Source of the DNA: Scilla litardierei | Lineage: Eukaryota > Streptophyta > Magnoliopsida > Asparagales > Asparagaceae | Reading direction: 5' to 3' | Length of the DNA: 64,000 nucleotides | Assembly: GCA_030789695.1 (NCBI GenBank) | Contig: JAULAV010008622.1 | Location: forward strand, 36,990-100,989 | Shown: one piece after another, positions 14,004-25,035 of the stretch | How positions within the stretch are numbered: position 1 is the stretch's first letter | Layout of the letters: each line of letters starts with the position of its first letter | Made by a program: the position numbers and the translations under genes | Notes under the pieces: generated by a model | Databases searched by the model: none | What the model saw: the letters and a program-made list of their open reading frames with translations, nothing else | What the model was told of the DNA's origin: nothing

Positions 14004-15990
14004 TTCTCTTATTTTTTTAGATGAAGATGGTGATCTCTCGGTTTCAACGAACATTTTGCGGAATTTTTTGAGCTTTGGGCTATTTTCTACATTTTCGAAA
14101 AGTTATGGATCTTTTTATTAATTGATATGATTTTTATGGCTAATGGTGTCTTCTCTTATTTTTAAGTTGAAGTTATCGATCTTCCGGTTCCAAGTGCCAT
14201 TTTGCGTAATGTTTTGAGCTTGGTTCTATTTTTAACATTTTATTGAAGATACAGAAATTTTTATTAAATAATACGATTTTCATATCCTATGTTTGTATTC
14301 TCTTATTATTTCATTTGAAGATGGCGATCTCCAGGTTTCAACTGACATTTTTACGGATTTTTCTACATTTTCTGGAAGTTGTGTATCGTCTTAAGATATG
14401 ATATGATTTTTTGGCCTAATATTGTCGTCTCTTTTTTAATTTGAAGATGGTGATCTCCTGGTTCCAAAGGACATTTGTGCGGATTTTTTTGAGCTCCAGG
14501 CTATTTTCTATATTTTTTGTATAATATGAATCTTTATATTAAATAATATGATTTTTATAACCTAATTTGTCATGTCTTATTTTTCAGATGAATATACTGA
14601 TCTCTCAGTTCCCAGGGACATTTTTGCAGATTTTTCTGAGCACGTGGCTATTTTTGTACATTTTTGAAAAGTTATGGATCTTTTTATTAAATGATATGTT
14701 TTAGCCTAATTTTGTCTTCTTTTATTTTTCAGTTGAAGATTGCTATCTCCCATTTCTAACGGACATTTTGCGTATTATTCTGACTACAAGACTATTTTCT
14801 AAATTTTCTGGAAGATATATATCTTTTTATTAAATGATAAAGTTTTGGCCTAATTTTGTCTTTTTATTTTTAGTTGAAGATGTCGATCTCCCTGTTCCAA
14901 CAGATATTTTTGCGGATTTTTTATGGTCGGTGCTATTTTGTACAATTTTTATAAATGATTTGATTTTTATTGCCAACGTTTGTCTTGTCTTATTTTTTTA
15001 GTTGAAGATGGCGATCTCCCGGTTCTAATGGATATTTTGTGGATTTTTCTTAGCTTGAGTATGGTGTTCTACATTTTCTGAAAGATGTGGATCTTTTTAT
15101 AAAATGATATGATTTGTTGGCCTAATTTTATCTTCTCTATTTTTACAGAAGAGCACGACGATCTCCTGGTTCCAACGAACATTTTTACGGATTTTTCTAA
15201 ACTCTGGTAGATTTTCTACATATTCTGTAAGATATGAATCTTTTTTAAATGATATGATTTTATTAGCCTAATTTTGTCTACTTTTATTTTTTTGTGGTAA
15301 ATGGAGATCTGCCGGTTCCAACGGAAATTTTTGCAGTTTTTTCAAATTTTGGTGCCATTTTCTACATTTTATGGAATTTATGAATTTTTATTAAATGATA
15401 TGATTTTTATATCCTATGTTTCTTCTCTTATTTTTCAGATGTCTATTGCGATCTATCGGTTCCTGCAGACATTTTTACTGATTTTTGTTAGATTGGGGCT
15501 ATTTTTCTTCTTTTTATGGAAGATATAGATCATTTTATTAAATGATATGATTTTTTGGCCTAATTTTGTCGTCTCTTATTTTTTAGTTGAAGATGGCGTT
15601 CTCACGGTTCCAACGTTGATTTTTAAGGATTGTTTTGACCTTAACGCTATTTTCTACATTTTCTGAAAGATATGGATCTTTTATTAAATGATATGAATTT
15701 TAGGCCTAATTTATTCTTCTGTTATTTTGCAGATGAAGATGGGGATCTCCCTGTTCAAATGGACATTTTCGCGTATTTTTTTGAGCTCCGGGCAATTTTC
15801 TAAATTTTTTGTAAGATATGAATCTTTAGATTAAATGATACGATTTTTATGGCCTAATTTTGTCTTGTCTAATTTTTAAGTTGAAGATGACGATCTCCCG
15901 GTTCCAAAGACCATTTTTGCAGATTTTTCTAAACACGGAACTATGTTTTACAGTTTGATGAAGATATGGATTAAATGATATGATTTTATA

Positions 15991-16300
15991 GTAAAATGAA
16001 CTTTAGTCGACTAAGGCAAAAAGCTCAAGAAGAGTCAAGAAATAAGTTGACTTGAGTTGTGCATACTAGTCGGCTGTAGAAGGCTAGGCATGCGCTTGGA
16101 ATCACCCAGTCGGCTGTAGAAGGCTAGGCAGGCGCCTGGAATCACCCAGTCACCTGTCGTGCCTTCATTAGTCGACTGATGGATTGCCAAAAACTCCAGT
16201 TGAGTCATTTTGGCATGATGAACCTATTTGGTTAGATTCTAGGATAATCATAAGGCTCACTAAGATAGTTATATGTATATTCATAAATGAGTAGATGATG
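15991..16300. mobile_element. unidentified insertion inside the satellite
   Basis: About 310 bp of non-satellite, higher-GC sequence replaces the last 28 bp or so of a monomer. It begins after GATTTTATAG and the satellite resumes at GATGAATATGGC. It contains several GTCGAC or AGTCGG motifs and an exact-length 40-bp tandem duplication. The AGTCGG motifs recall the repeated motifs in the nearby LTRs but the rest does not match them. I see no terminal repeats, target duplication or coding sequence. A fragment of another LTR is the likeliest reading. Confidence 0.5.
16068..16147 (+). repeat. 2 x 40-bp tandem repeat
   Basis: AGTCGGCTGTAGAAGGCTAG followed by GCA(T/G)GCGC(T/C)TGGAATCACCC occurs at 16068-16107 and again at 16108-16147, with only two differences. 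Confidence 0.9.
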
Positions 16301-17038
16301 AATATGGCACTCTCCCAGTTCCAATGAAAATTTTGCGGAATTTTCTGAGCTCCGTGATATTTTCTACATTTTCTATAAGATATGGATCTTTGTATTAAAT
16401 GATAAAAATTTTATGGCCTAATTTTTCCTCTCTTATTTTTCAGAAGAAGATGTCGATCTCCCGGTTCCAACGGACATTTATGCGGATTTTATTGAGCTCT
16501 AGGCTATTTTCTACATTTTTTTTTCTAAGATATGGATCTATATATTAAATGATATGATTTTTATGGCCTAATTTTGACTTCTCTTATTTTTCAGTTGAAG
16601 ATGGCGATCTCCTGTTTCCAACGGAATTTTTGCGTATTTTTCTACGCGCGGGGATATTTTCTACATCTACTGGAATATTAGGATATTTATTTTTTGAAAT
16701 GTTTTTGTTGCCTAATTTTGTCTTCTATAATAATCTAGTTGATGGTGGTGATTTTTATTAAATGATATGATTTTTTGGCCTTATTTTGTCTTCTCTTATA
16801 TTTCAGTTTAAGATTGTGTTCTCTCGGTTCCAACGGACATTTTTACAAATTTTTTTGACATAGATGCTACTTTCCATATTTTTTGGAAAATTTGGATCAT
16901 TTTAATAAATAATATGATTTTTGGCCTAATTTTGTTTTCTCATATTTTTAAGACGAAGATGGCGATCTCCGGGTTCCAACTGATATTTTTGCAGATTTTC
17001 TAAGTTCGGAGCAATTTTTCAACATTTTATGGAAGATG
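16301..17038 (+). repeat. 148-bp satellite array, segment 2
   Basis: About five monomers of the same family and orientation between the small insertion and the retrotransposon. One is a short monomer (GATGGTGGTGATTTTTATTAAATG near 16745). Confidence 0.93.
17034..17038. repeat. left target site duplication (AGATG)
   Basis: AGATG lies immediately before the first LTR base (TG at 17039) and is repeated at 28995-28999 directly after the last LTR base. A 5-bp duplication is usual for Ty1/copia integration. Confidence 0.9.
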
Positions 17039-17762
17039 TGTAATGCCCTGCGTAGCTACTGCATATGTACTAGAGGGGTGGTGAATAGTACTTTAAAATA
17101 ATCAAGAGAGTTATTCCTAATTATTGTGCAAACACACAAACAACAAAGCGGAATAGACTACAAACAACAAGAATAGACAACGCAAACAAAGTATGTAACG
17201 GGTTCGGATCCACCCAAGTCTCCCCGACTTGTTCCCGGTGATCCTACGTCCCAACCACCCGGATCCCCTCCGGATACTTGAGTTAGAAACCACTAATCCA
17301 AGATTTTGCACTATGAAATTCTTGTAGAAAAAACATCTACAAGACCAAATCATACACAATGTAATTGTGACTCCCACAACCCGGGATCACAAACTCTCTC
17401 ACAACCGAGAGACAAACTCAAATAACAAATGAGATGAAATAATGAAACACTTACCACAAAATCCTATGCCTTAGGTATACTTACCAAATTAGGGCAAGAA
17501 TGGATTTTGAGGAAGAAGATGTCACCAAACCGAAGCTCCACCAATATGATCAACGATCGAAGGCTAGGATGGAGGATGGTGACTTGGATTCAAAGCCCTT
17601 GGCTTGAATGGCTCACAATCAATGAATCTCTCTTGAGGAATAAGAGTGAGAGAGAGATTCTAGTGAGAAGAGATAGCTTTAGAATGGAGTTGATTTGCTT
17701 CTCTTTGATTTCTCTAAATTCCAATATATGCAGCCTTGAATACTAGGAAAGAACCCCTCCAA

Positions 17763-17772
17763 GTATATATAG
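17763..17772 (-). promoter_or_regulatory. LTR1 TATA box
   Basis: CTATATATAC on the minus strand, about 65 bp downstream (element sense) of the CGG/CCG repeat block. It fits the core promoter of the LTR, with U3 to the right and R/U5 to the left. Confidence 0.65.
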
Positions 17773-17836
17773 GATAAAGGAAAGAGAGAGGAAAAATCGT
17801 GGCAATAAATGCTCCAACGGCTCTATTCTGAAGCAG

Positions 17837-18366
17837 ACTAGTCGGTCAAAGAAGGATCACTGACCGACTAGTTTCTCAACTAGTCGGTCGGTGATTCTTC
17901 ATGAACCGACTAACTGGAGAACAGCCAAAAGAGAAAGTTCAGACTTAAAGAACTAGTCGGTCTAAGAAGACTTGCCAACCGACTAGTTTCACAACTAGTC
18001 GGTCGGTGAGTGTTCTTTGACCGACTAAGAGTCGAAATAGCTTAGTCTGAATTCAAGTTGAACTAGTTGGTCTGAGAACAAATTCCAACCGACTAGTTTC
18101 ACAACTAGTCGGTCGATGATTGTTCTTAGACCGACTAACTCGAAACAGTAGCTCAGGCTGAAATGAGGCAATGATAACTAGTCGGTTTGAGAAGGATTCC
18201 TAACCGACTAGATCGTCATCTAGTCGATCGGTGATCCTTCTTTGACCGACTAATTGATCAACAGTGCCAGGCTGAATTGAGCAAGGACATCTAGTCGGTT
18301 CAAGAGGAATTGCCGACCGACTAGATCGTCATCTAGTCGGTTGGTTCTTCTACTTGAACCAACTAA
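17837..18366 (-). repeat. LTR1 repeated-motif block: five palindromic units of 110-116 bp
   Basis: Five imperfect tandem units start near 17837, 17952, 18062, 18178 and 18289. Each has CTAGTCGGTC facing GACCGACTAG, about 20 bp apart, and then a second such pair, so each can fold into two hairpins. Elements of the Sirevirus lineage are described as carrying symmetric LTR motifs with a CGG-CCG core just upstream of the promoter. Here the block lies just upstream of the TATA box at 17763-17772. Confidence 0.85.
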
Positions 18367-18762
18367 GATGCACAAGAAGCCGAGGGAAGAAGCGATAGGC
18401 TTCGGGAAAGTTTCGAATGGCTTCTAAGATAATCCTAGCTCTAAGATATGAGCGATAAGAAGATAATAATGTAAGTCCTACTCAAGACTTAACATTCTAT
18501 TCTATGAAGCTAGAAGACATTAAATTAAACATGACGAACCGTCTTCAAAGCTTCAATCTTCACTCTTGACTTCAATAATGCTCCTTGAGCTTCAACGAAG
18601 CTTCAGGCACACGATCACGCGTATTGAGAAGTCTTGAGACGTCGCTTTAGATATTCGTAGACGTTTGGCGACGATCTCCATAACTGCGGTCACAAAGTGT
18701 TAGTTCACAATATTTATGTTTGCTCATCATCAAAACCAAATCCGGAGAATCAATACTCAACA

Positions 18763-18776
18763 TTCTCCCCCTTTTT
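18763..18776 (-). promoter_or_regulatory. terminal polypurine tract, copy A
   Basis: AAAAAGGGGGAGAA on the minus strand directly abuts the LTR1 start (TGTTGAG). It is the expected primer site for plus-strand DNA synthesis. Confidence 0.85.
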
Positions 18777-19920
18777 GGTGATGACAAACCAACATAAATA
18801 ATAATCAATAATAATAATTCAAATTAATTTTACTTACTCCCCCTGCATTGATGACACGTTAGTCTCGTATTAAATAATAATCATACGCATCAAGCAGCAG
18901 AGTGAAATATAAAATATGAATCCTATTATTGCAATTTAGGATCTAAATCCATTTTATATATTAACTCCCCCTAAATCTAACATATCAAATTAGATTCACG
19001 GTAAATTGCTTTGAATTATCATTAGCACATCGTCATTATTAATTCTCTCCCCCTTTGGCATTAGCAAAAAGAGCGGGAGGAGATCAACGACAAGATTACA
19101 ATGGCTAAAAGATAAAAGCATGCGAGTCTAAGAATACGACCACGGTCCAAATGACACCAAAGTAAAATCACGAAAATCGAAATCGTGCCAATGATACCGT
19201 AGTCGAAAATCGAAAAAACGAAATCATCAAAACTCAAATTAATTTCACATATTGAGTTATGGAATATACTCTCCAATATCAACATTCTTGGTTAATTTAG
19301 TGCATGGAAAACAATTCTATGTTTTCATAAAATCAATTCTATTTAACTAAGTTAATCGTCGAGCGACGAAATCAACATCAGAGACAAAAATCCAATTTGA
19401 ATACCAAAAGTAGCATGCAAAAAGTGTTACGCCAAAAATAGATAGTAATATCATACAAAAACTCATGGCATACGCAATTCTAGTACTAGCATGCATTCAA
19501 CACACATGGATACCAAATGTATATCAAATGTAAGAATTTACTTACAACATTAAGCTCCCCCTACTTTGGTGCATGTCTTAAGCACCATCAACTCCATTTG
19601 AATGAAAATCCTTTGCAAATCAAGGAGTTGGTAGGGTTGGTATCCCATGGTGGATTTAACCTAGAGAACATAATTCTTGGTATCCAAAAACCCTTTTGGA
19701 TCCTATGGGTTAGGCACAAATTTAACAAACTAAATTCAAATTAACATAACCCAAAGCCCAACTAAATTCAAATTCAATATGAATTTAAGTTTCAAACGAA
19801 CATGCACATCCATGACCAATATGCAAATAAAAAGAATATAACAATTCTTACCACAATTGCTTTGGTTCCCATAAAATGAATATAAACTTATGGTACCAAG
19901 CAATGAAGGATCAAAGGAGA
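18777..19920 (-). other. non-coding 3' internal region A with extra polypurine tracts
   Basis: About 1.1 kb between the gag stop and the terminal polypurine tract, where pol would be expected. No copia integrase, RT or RNase H motif is seen in either strand. AGGGGGAG (minus strand) recurs at 18837-18844, 18965-18972, 19047-19054 and 19555-19562 in addition to the terminal tract, matching the multiple-PPT arrangement known from Sireviruses. Short open frames here (such as 19061-19285) are not credible genes. Confidence 0.8.
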
Positions 19921-22125
19921 CTAACCCTTCAGAAACCAAGTCCACGAGGACCGTGATTTCCCAACATAATCATCATTCAAAATAATATCATTAATATACG
20001 ATTGCACATACATATCCTTAGCATGCATGCTTGTGTTCTTCGGACCCCAAATAGTGTATGTCTTGGGAGCCCTAATCCTATAAGGAGCATGCATACGTTG
20101 TTGATGTCTATGTGATGCATGTCGTGGATAAGCATATGACTATGATGAAGTGGTGCATGATGATAGTTGTTCATATGATAATGAGGATGAACATATGCTT
20201 GTGGAGGAACATGTGCATGAGTGTGTCTCACATGGTGTGCATGTGCTCGTGGATGTGGAGCATAAAAATCATCATACATGTGAACATGTGGAGTAGGATG
20301 TGTGTTCCTACATGGCATGGTATACATGAAAGCATGACCCTTCTTTGGAGGTCCACCCAAAGTGGGTTTCTTTCCAAATGGGGGTGTGTACCTAGCAGAA
20401 GCACCATTGGTAGATGAACTACCCATGAACTATTTACTCCCACTAGTAGAAGCATCGGAAGTTGTCCTAACAAAGGTGGCGGACGATTTGGATGAATCTC
20501 ACATCTTATACCCCAAGCCAATGTGATGATTGGCCGGAAGTAAGTCATTTAGGATATTATACAAATGTCCCTTACCTTTATTGAATTCATTGATTCGGCC
20601 TAATGTGCACTCATACTTCTCGGGGAGAGAATGCATAGAAGCATCCAAGGTGGACACTTGCGATGTGAGTGCACAAACACGTGACTTGTGATTCTTATTC
20701 TCAATACTCAAAGTTGAGTTTTGAGACGTCAAATCCGCTATCACATGTTCATCCGAATCCTCGATATGAACATGCTCAAGTTGAGACTTGAGATTTACAA
20801 TCTCATTTCTCAACCCTTCAACAACGGTGTCGTTGTTGACGATGATAGGCTTAGGCGAGGTTTGAAGACTAGTTAGCTCAGTTTTAGTCTTAATAAATCT
20901 ATTAGCCAATTTAGAAAACTTATACCAAAGTTGTTCGTTGGCTAATCTAAGTTCATCCATAGTTACCTCTTCGCCTTCATCCTCGCTTTCATCCTCGCTT
21001 CCATCTTCGCTTTCATCGGAGTAGGTCTCTTGATCACGTTCCTCTTTTCCCATGAAGCACATGTGTGCTTTCTCCACTTGTCCATCATCTGATTCTCCAC
21101 CTGAGGAGTCCTCTTCGGAGTCGGTGAAAGTGCCGACAAGCCCTTTCTTGTACTTTCTCGACTTGTCGTACTTGGATGCCTTCCACTTCTCCTTGTGTTT
21201 GTTGAGAGGACAATCCGGCTTGATATGTCCTGGCTTGTTGCATTTGTAACACACGAGAGTAGAAGCATTAGTCGAACCAACTTTAGATTTATTTCTAAAG
21301 TTACCTTTTCGAAGAATCGGTCGAACTTCTTTGCCATCTCGGCCAAAGCTTCTATGTCCAACTCGTCTTCCGACTCTTCATCATCGGTAGATGGAGCGGC
21401 CTTGTACGCAATCGCCTTTTTCTTTGGCTCGTCTTGCTTCAAGTACGCCTTCATCTTGTCCTTCATCCTGATCTTGCTTTCCTTGCGTACCTCATAAGAC
21501 ATCAAGGTACCCATTAATTGTACAACTGTATACTTATTCATATCGTTACCTTCCTCGATGGCGAAGGTACGCTTTTCCCAACAAGAAGGAAGTCCGTCAA
21601 TAATCTTCGCGACTTTCTCCTTTTGGGTGTAGATCTTCCCAAGAGCTTCCAATTCGTTGGATATATCCACGAAGCGAGCATAGTACTCCTTCATAGTTTC
21701 ACCCTGTTCCATGTGAAACAACTCGAATTCTTTGTTAGCAACAACGAGTTTAGAATCTTTTACCGTACTCGTTCCTTCGTGCAAGATGAGGAGTTGGTTC
21801 CAAATTTGATATGCACTCTAACATGTGCATATCTTGTTGAAGTCTTCGGGCTCCAACGCACATTGCAAGGCATTCATTGCCTTGGCATTGCTTACCTCCG
21901 CGACAACCTCCGCGGTAGTCCACTTCGTGAAATCTTCTTGGGCTCGACATACTCCGTCAAAGTGGCTCTCCAAAGTGAAGCGCTCCGGAGGAAGGTTTCC
22001 ATCCGGCATTTCCAGTACCCATAGTTGGTACCATTGAAGTGAGGAGGCCTAACTGAGGATTGTCCTTCCATAACTGAAGAAGCTCCTTCACGATTCTTGA
22101 AGACGTTGTAGTCGTTGTTTGTCAT
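19921..22125 (-). pseudogene. gag: gag, copy A (broken)
   Basis: Would encode the capsid/nucleocapsid polyprotein of the retrotransposon. The frame starts at ATG (complement of 22123-22125, MTNNDYNVFKN) and should run to the TAG at 19921. It shares the amber codon of copy B (near codon 103) and has more damage. One T is missing near 21929 (TCTTCTTGGG against TCTTCTTTGGG in copy B). One G is missing near 21305 (TTTTCGAAG against TTTTCGGAAG), which cuts the frame just before the CCHC knuckle. A stop follows near 20500 (YKM then TGA), and there is a small indel near 20138 in the His-rich tail. The knuckle itself (CYKCNKPGHIKPDC) is intact in its own frame. This copy cannot make full-length Gag. 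Confidence 0.88.
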
Positions 22126-22137
22126 AGCTATGAACCT

Positions 22138-22151
22138 TGGCTCTGATACCA
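22138..22151 (-). promoter_or_regulatory. primer-binding site A (initiator tRNA-Met type)
   Basis: TGGTATCAGAGCC on the minus strand, two bases (AT) after the LTR2 end ...ATTACA. This is the standard plant copia primer-binding site, complementary to the 3' end of initiator tRNA-Met. Confidence 0.92.
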
Positions 22152-22877
22152 ATTGTAATGCCCTGCGTAGCTACTGCACATGTACTAGAGGGGTGGTGAA
22201 TAGTACTTTAAAATAATCAAGAGAGTTATTCCTAATTATTGTGCAAACACACAAACAACAAAGCGGAATAGACTACAAACAACAAGAATAGACAACGCAA
22301 ACAAAGTATATAACGGGTTCGAATCCACCCAAGTCTCCCCGACTTGTTCCCGGTGATCCTACGTCCCAACCACCCGGATCCCCTCCGGATACTTGAGTTA
22401 GAAACCACTAATCCAAGATTTTGCACTATGAAATTCTTGTAGAAAAAACATCTACAAGACCAAATCATACACAATGTAATTGTGACTCCCACAACCCGGG
22501 ATCACAAACTCTCTCACAACCGAGAGACAAACTCAAATAACAAATGAGATGAAATAATGAAACACTTACCACAAAATCCTATGCCTTAGGTATACTTACC
22601 AAATTAGGGCAAGAATGGATTTTGAGGAAGAAGATGTCACCAAACCGAAGCTCCACCAATATGATCAACGATCGAAGGCTAGGATGGAGGATGGTGACTT
22701 GGATTCAAAGCCCTTGGCTTGAATGGCTCACAATCAATGAATCTCTCTTGAGGAATAAGAGTGAGAGAGAGATTCTAGTGAGAAGAGATAGCTTTAGAAT
22801 GGAGTTGATTTGCTTCTCTTTGATTTCTCTAAATTCCAAAATATGCAGCCTTGAATACTAGGAAAGAACCCCTCCAA

Positions 22878-22887
22878 GTATATATAG
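22878..22887 (-). promoter_or_regulatory. LTR2 TATA box
   Basis: CTATATATAC on the minus strand, in the same position relative to the LTR ends as in LTR1. Confidence 0.6.
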
Positions 22888-22951
22888 GATAGAGGAAAGA
22901 GAGAGGAAAAATCGTGGCAATAAATGCTCCAACGGCTCTATTCTGAAGCAG

Positions 22952-23481
22952 ACTAGTCGGTCAAAGAAGGATCACTGACCGACTAGTTTCTCAACTAGTC
23001 GGTCGGTGATTCTTCATGAACCGACTAACTGGAGAACAGCCAAAAGAGAAAGTTCAGACTTAAAGAACTAGTCGGTCTAAGAAGACTTGCCAACCGACTA
23101 GTTTCACAACTAGTCGGTCGGTGAGTGTTCTTTGACCGACTAAGAGTCGAAATAGTATAGTCTGAATTCAAGTTGAACTAGTCGGTCTGAGAACAAATTC
23201 CAACCGACTAGTTTCACAACTAGTCGGTCGACAATTGTTCTTAGACCGACTAACTCGAAACAGTAGCTCAGGCTGAAATGAGGCAATGATAACTAGTCGG
23301 TTTGAGAAGGATTCCTAACCGACTAGATCGTCATCTAGTCTGTCGGTGATCCTTCTTTGACCGACTAATTGATCAACAGTGCCAGGCTGAATTGAGCAAG
23401 GACATCTAGTCGGTTCAAGAGGAATTGCCGACCGACTAGATCGTCATCTAGTCGGTTGGTTCTTCTACTTGAACCAACTAA
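22952..23481 (-). repeat. LTR2 repeated-motif block
   Basis: Same five CTAGTCGG/CCGACTAG double-hairpin units as in LTR1, at an offset of 5115 bp. A few arms have changed (for example CTAGTCTGTCGG near 23337). Confidence 0.85.
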
Positions 23482-23877
23482 GATGCACAAGAAGCCGAGG
23501 GAAGAAGCGATAGGCTTCGGGAAAGTTTCCAATGGCTTCTAAGATAATCCTAGCTCTAAGATATGAGCGATAAGAAGATAATAATGTAAGTCCTACTCAA
23601 GGCTTAACATTCTATTCTATGAAGCTAGAAGACATTAAATTAAACACGACGAACCGTCTTCAAGGCTTCAATCTTCACTCTTGACTTCAATAATGCTCCT
23701 TGAGCTTCAACGAAGCTTCAGGCACACGATCACGCGTATTGAGAAGTCTTGAGACGTCGCTTTAGATATTCGTAGATGTTTGGCGACGATCTCCATAACT
23801 GCGCTAACAAAGTGTTAGTTCACAATATTTATGTTTGCTCATCATCAAAACCAAATCCGGGGAATCAATACTCAACA

Positions 23878-23891
23878 TTCTCCCCTTTTTT
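23878..23891 (-). promoter_or_regulatory. terminal polypurine tract, copy B
   Basis: AAAAAAGGGGAGAA on the minus strand next to LTR2. One G has become A compared with copy A. Confidence 0.8.
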
Positions 23892-25035
23892 GGTGATGAC
23901 AAACCAACATAAATAATAATCAATAATAATAATTCAAATGAATTTTACTTACTCCCCCTGCATTGATGACACGTTAGTCTCGTATTAAATAATAATCATA
24001 CGCATCAAGCAGAAGAGGAAAATATAAAATATGAATCCTATTATTGCAATTTAGGATCTAAATCCATTTTATATCTTAACTCCCCCTGAATCTAACATAT
24101 CAAATTAGATTCACGGTAAATTGCTTTGAATTATCATTAGCACATCGTCATTATTAATTCTCTCCCCCTTTGGCATTAGCAAAAAGAGCGGGAGGAGATC
24201 AACGACAAGATTACAATGGCTAAAAGATAAAAGCATGCGAGTTTAAGAATACGACCACGGTCCAAATGACACCAAAGTAAAATCACGAAAATTGAAATCG
24301 TGCCAATGATACCATAGTCGAAAATCGAAAAAACGAAATCATCAAAACTCAAATTAATTTCACATATTGAGTTATGGAATATACTCTCCAATATCAACAT
24401 TCTTGGTTAATTTAGTGCATGGAAAACAATTCTATGTTTTCATAAAATCAATTCTATTTAACCAAGTTAATCGTCGAGCGACGAAATCAACATCAGAGAC
24501 AAAAATCCAATTTGAATACCAAAAATAGCATGCAAAAAGTGTTATGCCAAAAATAGATAGTAATATCATACAAAAACTCATGGCATACGCAATTCTAGTA
24601 CTAGCATGCATTCAACACACATGGATACCAAATGTATATCAAATGTAAGAATTTACTTACAACATTAAGCTCCCCCTACTTTGGTGCATCTCTTAAGCAC
24701 CATCAACTCCATTTGAATGAAAATCCTTTGCAAATCAAGGAGTTGGTAGGGTTGGTATCCCATGGTGGATTTAACCTAGAGAACATAATTCTTGGTATCC
24801 AAAAACCCTTTTAGATCCTATGGGTTAGGCACAAATTTAACAAACTAAATTCAAATTAACATAACCCATAGCCCAACTAAATTCAAATTCAATATGAATT
24901 TAAGTTTCAAACGAACATGCACATCCATGACCAATATGCAAATAAAAAGAATATAACAATTCTTACCACAATTGCTTTGGTACCCATAAAATGAATATAA
25001 ACTTATGGTACCAAGCAATGAAGGATCAAAGGAGA
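23892..25035 (-). other. non-coding 3' internal region B with extra polypurine tracts
   Basis: Counterpart of 18777-19920, again without pol. AGGGGGAG on the minus strand recurs at 23952-23959, 24080-24087, 24162-24169 and 24670-24677. The loss of pol is at the same place in both internal copies, so it predates the tandem duplication. Confidence 0.8.

Larger units (their letters stand above)
448..15990 (+). repeat. 148-bp satellite array, segment 1 (about 105 monomers)
   Basis: Head-to-tail monomers near 148 bp. In order, the consensus blocks are GTTGAAGATGGCGATCTCCC, GGTTCCAACGGACATTTTTG, CGGATTTTTCTGAGCTCGGG, GCTATTTTCTACATTTTCTG, GAAGATATGGATCTTTTTAT, TAAATGATATGATTTTTATA, GCCTAATTTTGTCTTCTCTT and ATTTTTCAG. 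Monomers differ by substitutions and small indels. Local variants include lengthened T-runs, missing blocks and short monomers of about 65 bp. Because 148 is not a multiple of 3, the many short open frames (translating as variants of VPTDIFADFSELG or WIFLLNDMIF) shift from monomer to monomer, and I do not call them genes. The period is close to one nucleosome core length and T-tracts recur about every 10 bp. Both fit centromeric or heterochromatic satellite DNA, but this is inference. Confidence 0.95.
17039..18762 (-). repeat. LTR1 (3' LTR), 1724 bp
   Basis: In element sense it runs TGTTGAGTATTGATTC...GGGCATTACA, with intact TG/CA ends. It joins satellite on the left and a polypurine tract on the right. 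It has private differences from the other two LTRs, for example CGGAGAATC against CGGGGAATC near the end. The 86-codon open frame at 17117-17377 recurs in all three LTRs only because the LTRs are copies; it resembles no protein I know. Confidence 0.93.
22154..23877 (-). repeat. LTR2 (shared middle LTR), 1724 bp
   Basis: The middle LTR serves as 5' LTR for internal A and 3' LTR for internal B. TG/CA ends are intact. It has no satellite and no target duplication on either side, so it did not arise by a separate insertion. It shares some variants with LTR3 (AATAGTATAGTCTG, CCGGGGAATC) and has private ones (GTATATAACGGG). Confidence 0.93.

Noticed and set aside
448..15990. Many open frames of 60-149 codons in the satellite (for example 962-1411), with the repeated words VPTDIFADFSEL and WIFLLNDMIF
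   Set aside because: They follow the monomer consensus, change frame with monomer length, are interrupted everywhere and have no start-site context. They are satellite text, not proteins, although the shared words reveal the link to the exon-like copy at 68-273.
17117..17377. 86-codon frame conserved in all three LTRs (also 22232-22492 and 27350-27610)
   Set aside because: Conservation is explained by LTR duplication. It is not the gag frame and has no known protein features.
20112..20417. Plus-strand and alternative-frame open frames over the gag tail, rich in Met/His or Cys
   Set aside because: Shadows of the His-rich 3' end of gag on the other strand.
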